Origin: Dama dama
Lineage: Eukaryota > Chordata > Mammalia > Artiodactyla > Cervidae
Assembly (NCBI RefSeq): GCF_033118175.1
Contig: NC_083714.1
Coordinates: 6,634,001 to 6,698,000, forward strand
Length of the DNA: 64,000 bases
Direction of reading: 5' to 3'
The translations under genes and the position numbers were made by a program. Under the pieces are notes generated by a model. That model was not told the origin of the DNA. It did not search any database and saw nothing but the letters and a program-made list of their open reading frames with translations. Of this stretch, positions 46,065 through 57,289 are shown in pieces. Every line of letters begins with the position of its first letter. The first letter of the stretch is position 1.

Positions 46065-46837
46065 GTACCTCTCCCCTGGTCCAGCTCACGGATCCTTCTC
46101 CGTTCCCTCGAGGGAAACATGGGTTTGTAGCCCTGAGGCCCCCCTGCCTTGACCTAAGGAGCATGTTCCTGCCTGGGGGCCATGGGTTCCTGTGTGCTCT
46201 GGTCTCTGGCACTTGCTGCTCTCAGCGTCCGACCCTGGGGGGCGACATGACTCTGTGACCTCTGCAGGGCTCTCTCACCTCCTGCAGAGAGGTCCCATCA
46301 GAGATTCTGTCGCATGAGCAGCTGTCTGAACGTTGCCCCCTCCTCTGTGAAATAGCAGGGTCGTGATGGCCCAGTGCGGGGTCACCATGCCCATGAGATG
46401 AGCTCACATCCAGGGAGGGTTTTGTATCAACTGAGCCTCAATAAGCAGGAGCCAGTTTTACCCCAATGGTCACTGTCCTCATCACGGTGTCAGTGCCCAA
46501 AGGAGCCCGTGGGGACTCAAGGGGCCCAGCTGCCAGCGTCTCAGTGGTCCGGTTGCAACAGATCCTTCTGACTCTCCACTGTGGACTCAATAGCAGGGAG
46601 ATGAAGAGGACCGTGACTGAGAGACCTTGGCAGCCTCCTTTATGACCGAGCCCTTCCTGGGTGTGCGGGGTGGTGGGTGAGAGGGGAAGGCTGGCTGCAG
46701 CGGCCCCTCTCCCCGGGCCCTGGGCTGCACAGGAGCCCAGGGCCACCTCTGCCACGTTGCCTCCCCCCACCACTTTGCAGGACCTTCTGGGACAGTGAGA
46801 CTTGATCCTGTTCCCCTGCCTCGAATTGTGTTTCCAG

Positions 46838-46923
46838 GCAGCCACCTGCCACCTCTCTACCTGGATGGCCATGTGTTTGCGAGTCAGCCCCGGCTGGTTC
46901 CTCAGCAGCAGAGTTACCAACAG
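46838..46923 (+). pseudogene. PRRC2B: PRRC2B pseudo-exon with small in-frame loss
   Basis: Acceptor gtgtttccag| and donor aacag|gtaatg. GSHLPPLYLDGHVFASQPRL, then VPQQQSYQQ, lacking a few residues relative to the human protein as I recall it. Confidence 0.93.
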
Positions 46924-47876
46924 GTAATGCCAGCGAGACAGGTGACCCAGGGATAGAGGGGAGGGTGCAGCACAGGGCGTGATTGGCTGCTTCATGTACC
47001 CGTTCCTGGCCTGTCTCATGTTTTGAACCCCTCACATTACTGCCGTGTACCTGGCACGTTATGGCAGCCAGTCAGTGTTTCCCGAGTGAACGTGTGAGAG
47101 CCGAGGAGGAGGGACGGAGCTGAGTGCTCTGGACGGCTTAGCTTTCCTTTCTTGACGCTCTCGCTCCTGCACCCTAGCCAGGGGATTCACTGAAACGGAA
47201 TTCTCTTTGGTGATCAGGTATCCTTCTGATGAAGAGAAGAAAGGCCTAGACTCCCAGGCATGGATGCGTTAGAAAGCGGTAGTTGTATAAATGAGCAGGT
47301 GTCTGTGTTCATGCACAGTGGGCACAATTCTGTGCTGGCAGGGGCCGCGTGTGGAGGGAGTCTCCCTCCTGAAGCTGGTGCTGGGCCTTCCACGGGGCTC
47401 CTGTGCCCGCCAACCCCTGTTCCTGCAGAGCCCAGGGTGAAGCACTGCCCCAGGGGCAGAGGATATGGCCCATCCTGACCTTTTCAGAGCATATTCTTAA
47501 ACTTTATGTCTTTTGGCTCTGCAAGGTCTCATAACTGGGCCATACCACCTGTATTCTTCTGTCCGTGGCGTTATCCATCCACGGTTCCACTTCTGGACCC
47601 GCCTCTGTTGGGGGTGGAGCTCAGGCTCCTTCATCCAGCTGTGCAGGGTCCAGTGTAGGGATGCTTGTAGTGCTGGTTTGGGGTTGCTTCCTGCCGGTTC
47701 TCTGCTCTCTCCTGAGAAGGAAGGAAGTGCAGGCAGGCTGTGTTGAGTTCGCTCTATGGGTGGTGTTGGATGCCCCAGGAAGAAAGACTGGGGTGGAGGT
47801 GAAGGGGTGCTGGTGATGGGCTGTGAGAAACAGCTTGCAGGGCAGCATGGTGACCCACCTGCCTCCCCGTCTGCAG
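46924..47876 (+). other. PRRC2B-copy intron remnant
   Basis: No coding segment seen; acceptor ccccgtctgcag at its 3' end. Confidence 0.7.
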
Positions 47877-48920
47877 GCTGCCGCTGCCCAGCAGACCCCA
47901 ATTTTCCTTCCCACGTCTCTCTCTCTCTCTCTCTTTTTTCCATTTATTTGTATTAGTTGGAGGCTAATTACTTTACAATATTGTAGTGGTTTTTGCCATA
48001 CATTGACATGAACCAGCCATGGATTTACATGTGTTCCCCATCCTGAACCCCCCTCCCACCTCCCTCCCCATCCCATACCTCTGGGTCATCCCAGTGCACC
48101 AGCCCCGAGCACTTGTCTCATGCATCCAACCTGGACTGGAGATCTGTTTCACACTTGATAACATACATGTTTTGATGCCGTTCTCTCAGATCATCCGACC
48201 GTCGCCTTCTCCCATAGAGTCCAAAAGTCTGTTCTATACATCTGTGTCTCTTTTTCTGTCTTGCATATAGGGTTATCGTTACCATCTTTCTAAATTCCAT
48301 ATATATGCGTTAGTGCACTGTATTGGTGTTTATCTTTCTGGCTTACTTCCCTCTGAATAATGGGCTCCAGTTTTATCCATCTCATGAGAACTGATTCAAA
48401 TGTATTCTTTTTAATGGCTGAGTAGCATTCCACTGTGTATTATGTACTACAGCTTCCTTATCCATTCGTCTGCTGATGGGCATCTAGGTTGCTCCCATGT
48501 CCTGGCTGTTATAAACAGTGCTGCGATGAACACTGAGGTACACGTGTCCCTTTCAGATCTGGATTCCTCGGTGTGTATGCCCAGCAGTTGAATTGCTGGG
48601 TCATATGGCAGTTCTGTTTCCAGTGTTTTTTTTTTTTAAGGAATCTCCACACTGTTCTCCATAGTAGCTGTACTAGTCTGCATTCTCACCAACAGTGTAA
48701 GAAGGTTCCCTTTTCTCCACACCCTCTCCAGCATTTATTGCTTGTAGACTCTTGGATAGCAGTCATTCTGACTGGCGTGTAACGGTACTTCACTGAGGTT
48801 TTGATTTGCATTTCTCTGATAATGAGTGACGTCTCTTAAAGCTCAAGCCCAGCTGGGACTGAGGGACGGGCCGCATGTCTCCCAGTCTCAGGAGATCTTC
48901 AGCTCCTTACAGCCCTTCAG
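47877..48920 (+). pseudogene. PRRC2B: PRRC2B pseudo-exon split by an L1
   Basis: Left part 47877-47920 reads AAAAQQTPIFLPTS. Right part 48837-48920 reads KAQAQLGLRDGPHVSQSQEI and FSSLQPF with donor ttcag|gtgaga. Joining them across the insertion restores the parental order. Confidence 0.95.
47921..48828 (-). mobile_element. L1 insertion inside a PRRC2B pseudo-exon
   Basis: L1 3'UTR and ORF2 end in reverse, 908 bp, 5' truncated. Target-site duplication acgtctct at 47913-47920 and 48829-48836. CT expansion at the left edge blurs that border. Confidence 0.93.
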
Positions 48921-49440
48921 GTGAGATGCCTGGGTTTGAGGGGGCTTTGCGGCTTGCCCCCAGGGGTTCCAGCCTTCACAGGCTGTGGGGCTCTTCCCTT
49001 GTCCACCTGTTGCTGTGAGCATGTCCACGGGGGATGCGGGTTGGGGTAGAGAGTGAACTGTGGTGTGTTAGAGACCAGGGGCCCAGCCTTGTCTTTTGTC
49101 CCCGTGTCCTCCTGCCTCCCTTCCTGCTCTCCCCCATTGCTGCCCTTGGCCCGCTCTCTCAGTGTGTCTGTCCCATGCTTTTGGCATCACACAGGTTTTC
49201 CTGTGCCTCATACAGCCTGTATGTCTGCTTAACCAGTGAGGTTCAAACTGGGGTCCCTAGACTAGCAGCAGCAGCATCTAGGAGCTTGCTGTAAATGCAG
49301 GTTCTCAGGCCCCATCCCAGGCCTTTGTGTCAGAAACCCTGGGGCTGAGGCAACAGCCCATGTGGGAGTGAGTGCTCTGGGGGCTGAGGTGAGACCAGCC
49401 AGTTCAGCCGCTTACCTGACCTGACCATCCATCTGGCTTT
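48921..49440 (+). other. PRRC2B-copy intron remnant; no later exon found
   Basis: Sequence after the last exon donor. The next parental exon (QVYMHPSLS segment) is not seen before the duplicated block at 49441, so the duplicate ends or breaks here. Confidence 0.55.
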
Positions 49441-49472
49441 TGCAGACACTTTCTTTTGGGCTTTCAAAAGAC

Positions 49473-49665
49473 AGGTGGCACTAGTGGTAAAGAATCCGCC
49501 TGCCAACACAAGAGACGCAGTGGACACAGGTTCAATCCCTGGGTGGGGAAGACCCCCTGGAGAAGGAAATGGGAACTCACTCCAGTATTCTTGCCTGGAA
49601 AATTCCATGGACAGAGGAGCCGTGTGGGTTACAGTCCATAGGTTGCAAAGAGTCAGACACAATTG
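49473..49665 (+). mobile_element. Bov-tA SINE (duplicated)
   Basis: Head aggtggcactagtggtaaag, middle ccctggagaaggaaatggga, tail aagagtcagacacaattgag. Paralogue at 59935-60125. Confidence 0.88.
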
Positions 49666-49771
49666 AGCCCACACACATATATACACATATACTTTTAATC
49701 CAAGAGAAAGCAGAGGTTAGAGAAGTAGTTACATACAGTTCAGGACAAAACCAGATAAAACACGAGGGGGA

Positions 49772-50040
49772 CTTCCCTGGGGGTTCAGTGGACGGGAATC
49801 CACCTGTCAATGCAAAGGACACTGCTTCGACGGCTGGTCTGGGAAGATCCAAAGTGCCACGGAGCAACTGAGTCCATGCCCCACAGCTACTGAGCCTGTG
49901 CCCTAGAGCCCATGTTCTGCAGTAAGAGAAGACACCGCAATGAGAAGCCTCTGCTCAGCAACTAGAGTGTAGACACCCCTGGCCACAACTAGAGACATCA
50001 CATGTGCATCAACGAACACTAAGTGCAGGCAAAAATATGT
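49772..50040 (+). mobile_element. CHR-type SINE (duplicated)
   Basis: Head acttccctgggggttcagtg, then tgccccacagctactgagcc and agaagcctctgctcagcaac. Paralogue at 60232-60510. Confidence 0.84.
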
Positions 50041-51005
50041 AAATAGTCAACATGACGAGAGGAGAGCAGGCCAGCTTCTCCGAGTAAAGGGCAGTGTGGA
50101 GCTGGCTAGGGATCGTGTTCGAAAGCCAAGTGGAAAGTAAAGCCTCACAGTCGCTCACAGACAGCTAAATGAGCTCTTTGTCCCAGGCTCCCCTGTCGGT
50201 CCCACAAATGCAGAGCCATGAGCAGACGTTGTTACAGTTTTAGTTGTAGGTTTAGCAGATATTAATAGGTTTTTGCCATCATCCCTGGAGAAAAACCTGT
50301 CAGGGCAGAACCAGAGTCACATGGGTACGTAGAGTAGGTGTGGACACTGGTCAGACATGTGAGAGGATAGTCGAAAGAATGTCCCAAGCAAGTGCCTAGT
50401 GTGTTGACTTCTGCTGTCATCCATCCCACAAGCGAAAGCTCATGAATTAATCAGGCCCACCTGAGGGTCTGACATTAGGGCAGAAGGAGAGACAGTGGGT
50501 CATTTAGGTGGCTCTGACTCCCGCCTCCACAGGCGACACTGTGAGGACACCCTCATCCACCCCCACTGAGGGGACTGGTCACAGTTTCCCAGGAGCAGAA
50601 ATGCTGGAGTTCAGTGATGTGCAGGCTTCACTGGAGTCAGTCATGCCAGGCTGCTCCCTGGCACGATGCACCCATCTCCATTCCTACAGCATCCTGGGAC
50701 TTTGGTGGATTTTCTCTTCTGTGACTAGCATATTTGTATCCTTTGCCCATTTCCACAAATCAGAATTGTAGTTATATTCTTGATACTCAGCAGGATATTG
50801 AATATATTAGTATATTCTTGATTTAATCTGTTATGGGCTTAAAACAATGTTTAGAAGTACTCCCCCACTCCTAGCTCACGAGAATATTTTCTTACAGTTT
50901 CTATAGTAGCTTTATTTATTCAGTAACTCAAGGAACAGTTTTTGCTGGACACCTTTCCAGGCCTCCGTGGAGATTCCAGTCCATCTGGGAAAGACTGTCA
51001 AGAAA

Positions 51006-53520
51006 TGAGAAGACAACTGTGCAATGTAACCTGTGGAAAGGTGGTGAGATGTTGGCCAGAAGTGCAGCAGCAGAAAAGAGAGGGAGCGCTTGGAGAGGAG
51101 TGGTTGTCCATTTCCCACTGGGTGGTCGGGGTTGGCTCTGTTGTGAAGCAGAGATGGAGTGAAGACTTGAGGGAGGTTTGGGAGCGTGAAGAGACCAGTG
51201 TGGCTGAAGCAGAGTGGGAGAAGAGGAGAGCAGCAGGACAGGGGGTCAAGAGCTGACAGGGATTGGATGTGGAGGCCTCAGGGCACATGCTGAGGGCTTG
51301 TGCTCAGAGTGAAGTGGGAGGTGGTGGAGGGTGACTGTGGGTTGGATTGTGACTCCCAGAAAAATGTTGAAGTCCTAACCCCTGGAGCCTGTGAATGTGA
51401 CAAAATCATGCCATTTTGAAAAATTCACTGTGTTTTCACTATTTCATTTCTGGCATTAATAAAGGTCATAAGGAAGAATCATGACTTAAGTGTCCTCTTA
51501 TTTGTTTTAAGTAATGACCTCTGATAAAAACTCGGAACACGTTTTGAAGGCTGAGGGTTGAAAATAGACTTCCCTGATGTTTTCAAGTACAACAGGCCTA
51601 ACCTGACTCACATGGAATGCCCCACATCCATGTTACTTCACTGAAAGCCGTTCAGCAGGTGGCTGTAACAAGCACTGCTTCTGGTCAGCCAGACGACTTC
51701 TTTTTTCTGGGTCAGAAACTAGCCTCAGTAGCTGACAGGAAAATCAATGGCCCTGCCAGAAACCACAGACAAGGTGACCTTCTGTACTGACATTTAAAGG
51801 CAACAGCACCCAGCCTGCCTCCCCACGGCAGGGGTCTCTTGTACCCTCACTTCTCTTTTCCCCATAGCTGATGCTCCCAGCTGCCCTGGGCGCCAGGCCA
51901 GCAGTGTCTCTAGGCCATGATGTAAGGCAGAAACAACCAGAGTAGCTGGGGCTCAGGTTTCAGGGAACCAGGCAAAACACACAGACCCCACAGCCAAGGG
52001 GAATCCTGGTGCTGAGAGAAAGGAGGAGAAGCCATGTGAACTTCCTCACCCTGATCAAGGACCAGGCTGATTACCACGAATGGTTTTTCCTGACAGTCCA
52101 GACCAAGCTCCCAGTCTAAAGAAGGGTATGTTGGCCCAGAAGGCTCACCTGAGAAGCAAGGGCCAGGGAACCTAACCTGAAGGTCTCTGAGCCCCAGGCC
52201 CTTTGAACACAGGCCCCTTTACTCCACCAGGCACCTCCCAGCTTTCTACTTTAGTTTCTTTGATCTTAAATTGCATTTATTATTATTTCTTTATTTTAAT
52301 TGTGCCATTTGTTTTTATAAATTTAGTTTTTACTTTCTGAGACAGAGTGGCACCGTGCAGGCTGGAGCGGGGGGCCCAATGGGAGAGAGCAGAGCTGAGA
52401 CCAGACCCCTTCCACATGGACACCTCACCGACGGCAGATGGGGCCCTGGAGAGCCTAAGGGACAGGATGGCCTTTCCAATCAAGGCTGCTACTCACTGGA
52501 ACTCCACAAAGCCAGTCGTGAACCTGACCCCACTCTGGCGCCACACACGGACATTGTTTCCTGGGAGACCCCCATGGAGAAGGCAGGGCAATCCATGGGA
52601 CGTGTCCCTTCATTTGGCTTCTATCCAGCACTGTGTTCTCATGGTCAAAACCTCTTATTTGAATGAGTTTTATCCTCTGTTTACTTTCACGCAAAAGAAC
52701 ACAACCTAATTGTTTTCTATCTGTCTTGAAATTTTAAATATTTCCACTTTTTTGTTCTTCAATATGACTTTGAATTCATTTTCATACTCTGTGGTGATAG
52801 AAGTTAGAATAGTGGTTATCTCTACTGGCAAGAGGCAGGAAGTAAAACAAATTTGTAAATTATACTGTATTATAGGAGGGGATGAGCGGTGTGGGAAAGA
52901 ACCGCATGAAGACGATTGACTGCCCACTGGGCTGTCGGGAGGGTGGCCGCAGGAGGAAGGCAGGTGAGAAGATGAGACCTGGGCAGACTCGGAGATGACA
53001 GAGGTGGCCAGGAGCTATATTTGAGAGGGTAATCAAGGCAGGGAGAACAGACTATGCAAAAGCACTAATTCCTCAGAAAACTTGGAATGTTGAGGGTGCA
53101 GCCAAGAGGCCAGTGTGGTTGGCATGGAGTGAGCAAGAGGGAGCACAGAAGAGGAGGTGCAGAGGCAATGGGGGATTCACAGATGAGAATGTGGGACCTT
53201 TCTGGGCATTATAAGGACCTCTGGCTTATATTCTGAATGAGAATAAAGCCAGTGAAGGGAACTGAACAAGAGAGACATATCTGGCTTACATTTTGAAAGG
53301 AAGGATCACTGCAGTCACTAGAGCTGCTGGGTGCTGGCGGGTGAGATAACTCCATCACTGTCACCCCCAGAACTATTGCCACCATCCCTGGCAGCAGCAC
53401 CTGCTTCCCTCCATCGCACGGGGGCAGGGCTCTCTGGGTTCTGTCATGGCAGACTCTGTTATGCATATGGAGGAACAGGACTGGCTCTTCCCTGCCACTG
53501 GCTTCAAAGATCCCCTCACT
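51006..53520. other. No gene recognised
   Basis: About 2.5 kb without a supported exon or a repeat I can name. The largest plus frame (52271-52666) is 131 codons, lacks family features and I regard it as chance. A stretch at 51355-51410 (gaagtcctaacccctggagc) resembles an old interspersed repeat. Confidence 0.45.
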
Positions 53521-53787
53521 GATGCTGCTACGTTGCTTCAGTCGTATCTGACTCTGTGCGACCCCAGAGACAGCAGCCCAACAGGCTCCGCCATCCCTGT
53601 GATTTTCCAGGCAAGAACATTGGAGTGGGTTTTCATTTCCTTCTCCAATGCATGAAAGTGAAAAGTGAAAGTAAAGTCGTTCAGTCATGTCTAACTCTTT
53701 GCGACCCCATGGACTGCAGCTCCTCCACCCATGGGATTTTCCAAGCAAGAGTACTGGAGTGGGTTGCCATTGCCTTCTCCGAAAGAT
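53521..53787 (-). mobile_element. Bov-A2 SINE, minus strand
   Basis: Two reverse-sense BovA units with gcgaccccagagacag, ttttccaggcaagaacattg, linker aaagtgaaaagtgaaagt and gcgaccccatggactg. Confidence 0.88.
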
Positions 53788-54744
53788 CCCCTTAAAACTG
53801 CCCAAAATGTATGAAGCTCAGGCTGTGAAAAAACTGGACATCAGGCCAGGGAGGATCAGCAGTGATCTCTGGGAGCCGAGACACGGAAGAGACAAGCTGT
53901 GCCGCTGCCCCAGCTTGCTGTCTACACAGACTGCCCAGGCCATGTCCAGCCGGCCCCCTGGGTGTCGAGGGGGAATCGCAGAGCAGAGACTGTTGGAGCT
54001 GGCAGGTGGCAGACCAGAGAGAAGAGGGCGGCAGAGGGAGGAGAGAACCCTGCACATGGGCAGAGAGTCTGCTGGAGCCATAGTAGAAACTCTTCATTCA
54101 GGTGACATCATATACAGGACTCAGAGGGATCTTGTCTCAAACTCTCACTGATCAACCCATAAGGCAAGACTCAACAGGATCAAAGTGTCTCTAAGTAAGT
54201 AAACAACATTAAATTTTTAAAAGTTGTAGAATACACCCAGGGAAAAATATACCCAGCACCCAAGGAAAAGAGTATGCCAAGAATGAGAAATGTCCAAACC
54301 ATTACGAGGAGAGAAATCAATTGATAAGAAGGCATCTCAATTGGAAAGGAAAAAGTAAAACTACCCATAGACAACATGATTGCCTATGCAGAAAATCGAA
54401 TACAAAATATTGACAAGAACTAATCAAATTTAGCAAGATTATAGGATAAAAGATATATTAAGAGAGAGCTAACTCCCCACATCCAATCACTTAACTAATT
54501 GTCCCAGCACTTTTCTTCACTGACTTGAAATAAGTACAGTCCGCCACAAAATTCTTATTTTAGTGTGCCTAGATTTTTTGTCTCCTCATTAAAACTAGGT
54601 TTTTTATTTTAGTAGGAAACCCAGCCTATTGTGACAAAGATGCTGGGAAACCAGAAATCTGGTAGCAGGTATATTTTCTGAAGAGAAATTGTGATCAAGA
54701 GTCTTTTTTTTTTTTATTTTTTAAAGAGTCTGTTTTCTCTGTGC
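53788..54744. other. No gene recognised
   Basis: The plus frame 53687-54151 runs out of the SINE and has no family features. The rest is AT-rich. Confidence 0.45.
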
Positions 54745-54870
54745 CTTCTGTTTTGTTTTGCTGTATCTCATGGCTTGTAGGATCTTAGTTCCCCACCATG
54801 GGACCAAAGCCATGCCTGCTGCAGTGGAAGCCTGGAGTCCTGACCACTGGACCATGAGGGAATTCCCTGT
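54745..54870 (-). mobile_element. CHR-type SINE, minus strand
   Basis: Reverse sense: tgtaggatcttagttcccca and ccactggaccatgagggaat. Confidence 0.75.
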
Positions 54871-55077
54871 GATCAAGAGTCTTAAAAAAAAAATAGAGAA
54901 AGAATCATTTAGGTCAATATTTCTAACTTTTGGAATATATTAATACTTTAAGGAAACAAACATTAAGGGAAAGAATTATATACATGAATTACACTGAATC
55001 ATTAACCACAGTAATGAAAAAATTGTAAACAACTTAAATGCTCAATAATTACATTATTATTGTTGTTTTTATTTTTA

Positions 55078-55212
55078 TTTAATGACCCAATTTTAATGTT
55101 TTGGCCACGCCACACGGCATGTGGGATCTTAGTTCTGCTACCAGGGATTTAAACTGCAGCCCTTGAACTGGAAGTGCAAAGTCTTAACCACTGGACTGCT
55201 TGGGAAGTCCCC
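55078..55212 (-). mobile_element. CHR-type SINE, minus strand
   Basis: Reverse sense: ttggccacgccacacggcat, gtgggatcttagttctgcta and the head actggactgcttgggaagtc. Confidence 0.82.
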
Positions 55213-55329
55213 AATAATTACATTATGATGCATCTTATATCTATTCAATAATATATTTTTGAAGAGCTTTTAGGAAGTGGAAAAGGTAGTATATTAAGTA
55301 AAAAAAATTCAGGAAAATCTTTACTGCTG

Positions 55330-55495
55330 AACTTGATAGAAGACAAGAGGGGACGACTGAGGATGAGAATGGTTGGATGGCATCACCAACTCAGTGGACA
55401 TTGAGTTTAAGCAGGCTCAGGGAGTTGGTGACGGACAGGGAGGCCTGACATGTGGCAGTCCATGGGGTCCCAAAAAGTCGGACACAACTGAGCAG
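55330..55495 (+). mobile_element. BovB 3' end
   Basis: BovB terminal region: gatggcatcaccaactcagt, agggagttggtgacggacag, and tail aaaagtcggacacaactgag. Confidence 0.85.
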
Positions 55496-55754
55496 CTTAA
55501 ATGAATATTACATGCTTTTATAAATTTAATGTCCAAGTACAACTAGAAAATATTGTTTAATGTTGACCATATTTAGTGCTGAACATAGGGCTCAATTTCA
55601 TTTTCCTAATTAGTTTTGAATTACCTTGTCCTACTGGAATATCTGAATTTCAGAACCTTCCCTCTAACACGAGAACAAATATAAAAAGCTGTTTTTTTTA
55701 AAATCTAGAAGCTCATTAGCTGAAAAGAAACTGAGGCACATAAAGTAACTTAGC

Positions 55755-55760
55755 TTTATT
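55755..55760 (-). promoter_or_regulatory. Poly(A) signal of the LAGE3-like gene
   Basis: AATAAA on the minus strand, about 190 bases after the stop codon 55955-55953. Confidence 0.65.
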
Positions 55761-55952
55761 TTCTGCAATAATAAATACTGGGGCATCTCACTCCTCAAGC
55801 AGCTGCGAAACAAAGCAAGTGAACCAAGAGAGACTAAAGGCCACTACAGGCAAAAACTTAGACTTAAATAACAAAGTGACAATTACTCTTGAGTTTGAAT
55901 TCCCTACGCCTTGCCGAGTAGGGGACACAAGGTTAGGTTTCAGCCCCTTTCC

Positions 55953-56930
55953 TCAGCCTAGGCTCTGGGGAGGTGGTATCGCAAGGCTCCGAATGTTCTC
56001 AATCACCAGGAAAAGCTGATCGAGGAATGGGTTGATGGAAAGTCGGATGAAAGCAACGTCTTCAGCAGTCCATCTACTAAAAGCGGGGAAAAACAGATTA
56101 AAGGGGAGATCTTTCCTGTAGGTCCAGGGTACTAGCCCCCCTCCTCACACCAAGCCCCTCAGTGTCCATCATAGCACTCTTAAGAGGGAGCTGACACCAC
56201 AGCACCTGCCGCCTCCCCCGCACTACCCAAAGCAAACTCGTCTGGAACTGACACAATCAAGTCACGGCCATTCACTACAAATTCCTTCCGAATACTTCCT
56301 TGGTGGCGTTGGATATCTGGGAGCAGAGACCTGCGAGCCAAGCATGCCTCCAGCGGGGACTGGAAAGGCACTCTGAGTATGCTGGGAGAGACACGGTTAA
56401 GGCACCGTCCATTACTGCATCTGCTGGTATCTCAGGCTTCCTCACACCTGAGAGGCCCGTTTTTACCCCAGGATGCCCGTGCTCCCGACCACACCTGTGA
56501 CCACCCTGAGCTGCCTCCCTAACACTTCGGTCTGTCTTCCCCACCCTCCAGGCTCCTCGGGCCTTGACAAACCCATTTCCTGCCAGGCTGCCCACTCCTG
56601 CTGCCCCGGATTGCCCCCGTGCTCCCTTCTATCCCTTCCTCAGGCTGCTGGCATGTTTCCCACCACCATACCACTGACTTTCCCCAGGGAGGCTCCAGGA
56701 AAAGGATACAGCACCACCTCTCCAGGTCTAGGCCCTACAGCCACGGGCGCTACATCTCCACCAGGTCCTGGGGCACGTGGTGCCCTCTCACCCCGGGGAC
56801 GAGCTCTAGCAGCTTCCATCAGTGCTCTTTCTCTGCCAGGCCCACCCCGGCGGTGTAATGGGGCCCGGTAACCACTGGGGCCCGGGCCCTCACCTTCGGC
56901 ACCACCAGCGCCACTACCCGATGGCTGCAT
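55953..56930 (-). CDS. LAGE3/CTAG (Pcc1) family gene, three exons, 157 aa
   Basis: LAGE3 is the Pcc1-like subunit of the KEOPS/EKC complex that makes t6A on ANN-decoding tRNAs; Pcc1 subunits bridge two OSGEP (Kae1) units. Predicted exons on the minus strand: 56930-56710, 56381-56253, 56076-55953. Donors are ct|gtatcc and tgt|gtcagt; acceptors are tctcccag| and gcttttag|. The three pieces sum to 474 nt and stay in frame. The N-terminus (1-74) is Gly/Pro/Arg-rich, as in CTAG/LAGE proteins. The Pcc1 domain follows: RVPFQSPLEACLARRSLLPD, then KEFVVNGRDLIV, then RWTAEDVAFIRLSINPFLDQ with the terminal helix LFLVIENIRS. Human LAGE3 is 143 residues. The start is the first in-frame ATG (MQPSGSG). The first donor is the least certain point. 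It could be the LAGE3 orthologue, a paralogue, or a testis-type CTAG relative. Confidence 0.82.
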
Positions 56931-57260
56931 GGCTGCCACACAACTCCCTCAGATGCCAACACAAGGGTCTAAAAGACTGAGCTCCTCAGGAAGTCCCTCC
57001 CCTTCTGCGTAAGGACGGCAAAAGTGCGCCTGTGCAGAAACGTCTCAGGAGCGCCTCCTCGCACCGGATTGGTTACCGCCCAGCCGGCCGGGCTACCCAC
57101 GGGCCGCTATGGAGACCCCGTGGGGCTGGAGGGACTCGGCTCCCTCACAAAGCCACGCACTTTTCGGGTGTCCCCGGTGCGCCTGCGAACTCGGGCCCTT
57201 CCAGTGCTGGCCCAGACGGCATGGAATGGACCCTGCCAAGTGTCCGCAGAGACGCCGCCG
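56900..57260 (-). promoter_or_regulatory. CpG-rich promoter region of the LAGE3-like gene
   Basis: CpG-dense sequence in an otherwise CpG-poor window begins in exon 1 and reaches about 57260. A CCAAT box on the minus strand (57072-57068) lies about 138 bases before the ATG. No TATA box is seen, as is common for housekeeping promoters. Confidence 0.55.
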
Positions 57261-57289
57261 AGACACAAGTGACGGCTTTCCAGGCTCAA

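Larger units (their letters stand above)
27635..48920 (+). pseudogene. PRRC2B: PRRC2B duplicated (unprocessed) pseudogene, partial
   Basis: PRRC2B (BAT2L1) is a very large proline-rich, low-complexity RNA-associated protein of over 2200 residues. Exon remnants run in PRRC2B order from the KLKQL/KCKQA coiled segment to the QSQEIFSSLQPF segment. Between them lie introns with GT and AG borders, so this is a DNA-level duplicate, not a retrocopy. Upstream exons, the exon(s) between 30294 and 39622 and most of the giant central exon are missing. Later exons beyond 48920 are not seen. Stops and frameshifts occur in most exons: TAA and TAG in 30118-30294, a 2-bp loss at about 41244, CGA to TGA at about 41836, and TAG near 45910. 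One donor is AT instead of GT, and an L1 splits the last visible exon. Some exons, for example 45620-45724, are still open. The AFG3L2 retrocopy sits in its largest gap. Confidence 0.93.
49441..51005 (+). repeat. Direct duplication of about 1.55 kb, copy 1
   Basis: Matches 59920-61475 in the same orientation, including a Bov-tA SINE, a CHR SINE and about 1 kb of non-repeat sequence (ggtttagcagatattaatag at 50251 and 60714). Shared SINEs show the duplication came after their insertion. Confidence 0.88.

Noticed and set aside
27635..48920. PRRC2B as an active gene
   Set aside because: Nonsense codons, frameshifts, missing exons and an L1 in an exon.
27635..48920. PRRC2B copy as a processed retrocopy
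   Set aside because: Introns with GT/AG borders are present.
49473..50040. tRNA genes
   Set aside because: tRNA-like boxes belong to Bov-tA and CHR SINEs; no cloverleaf is kept.
52271..52666. 131-codon plus-strand frame
   Set aside because: No domain, no conserved context, composition like noncoding DNA.
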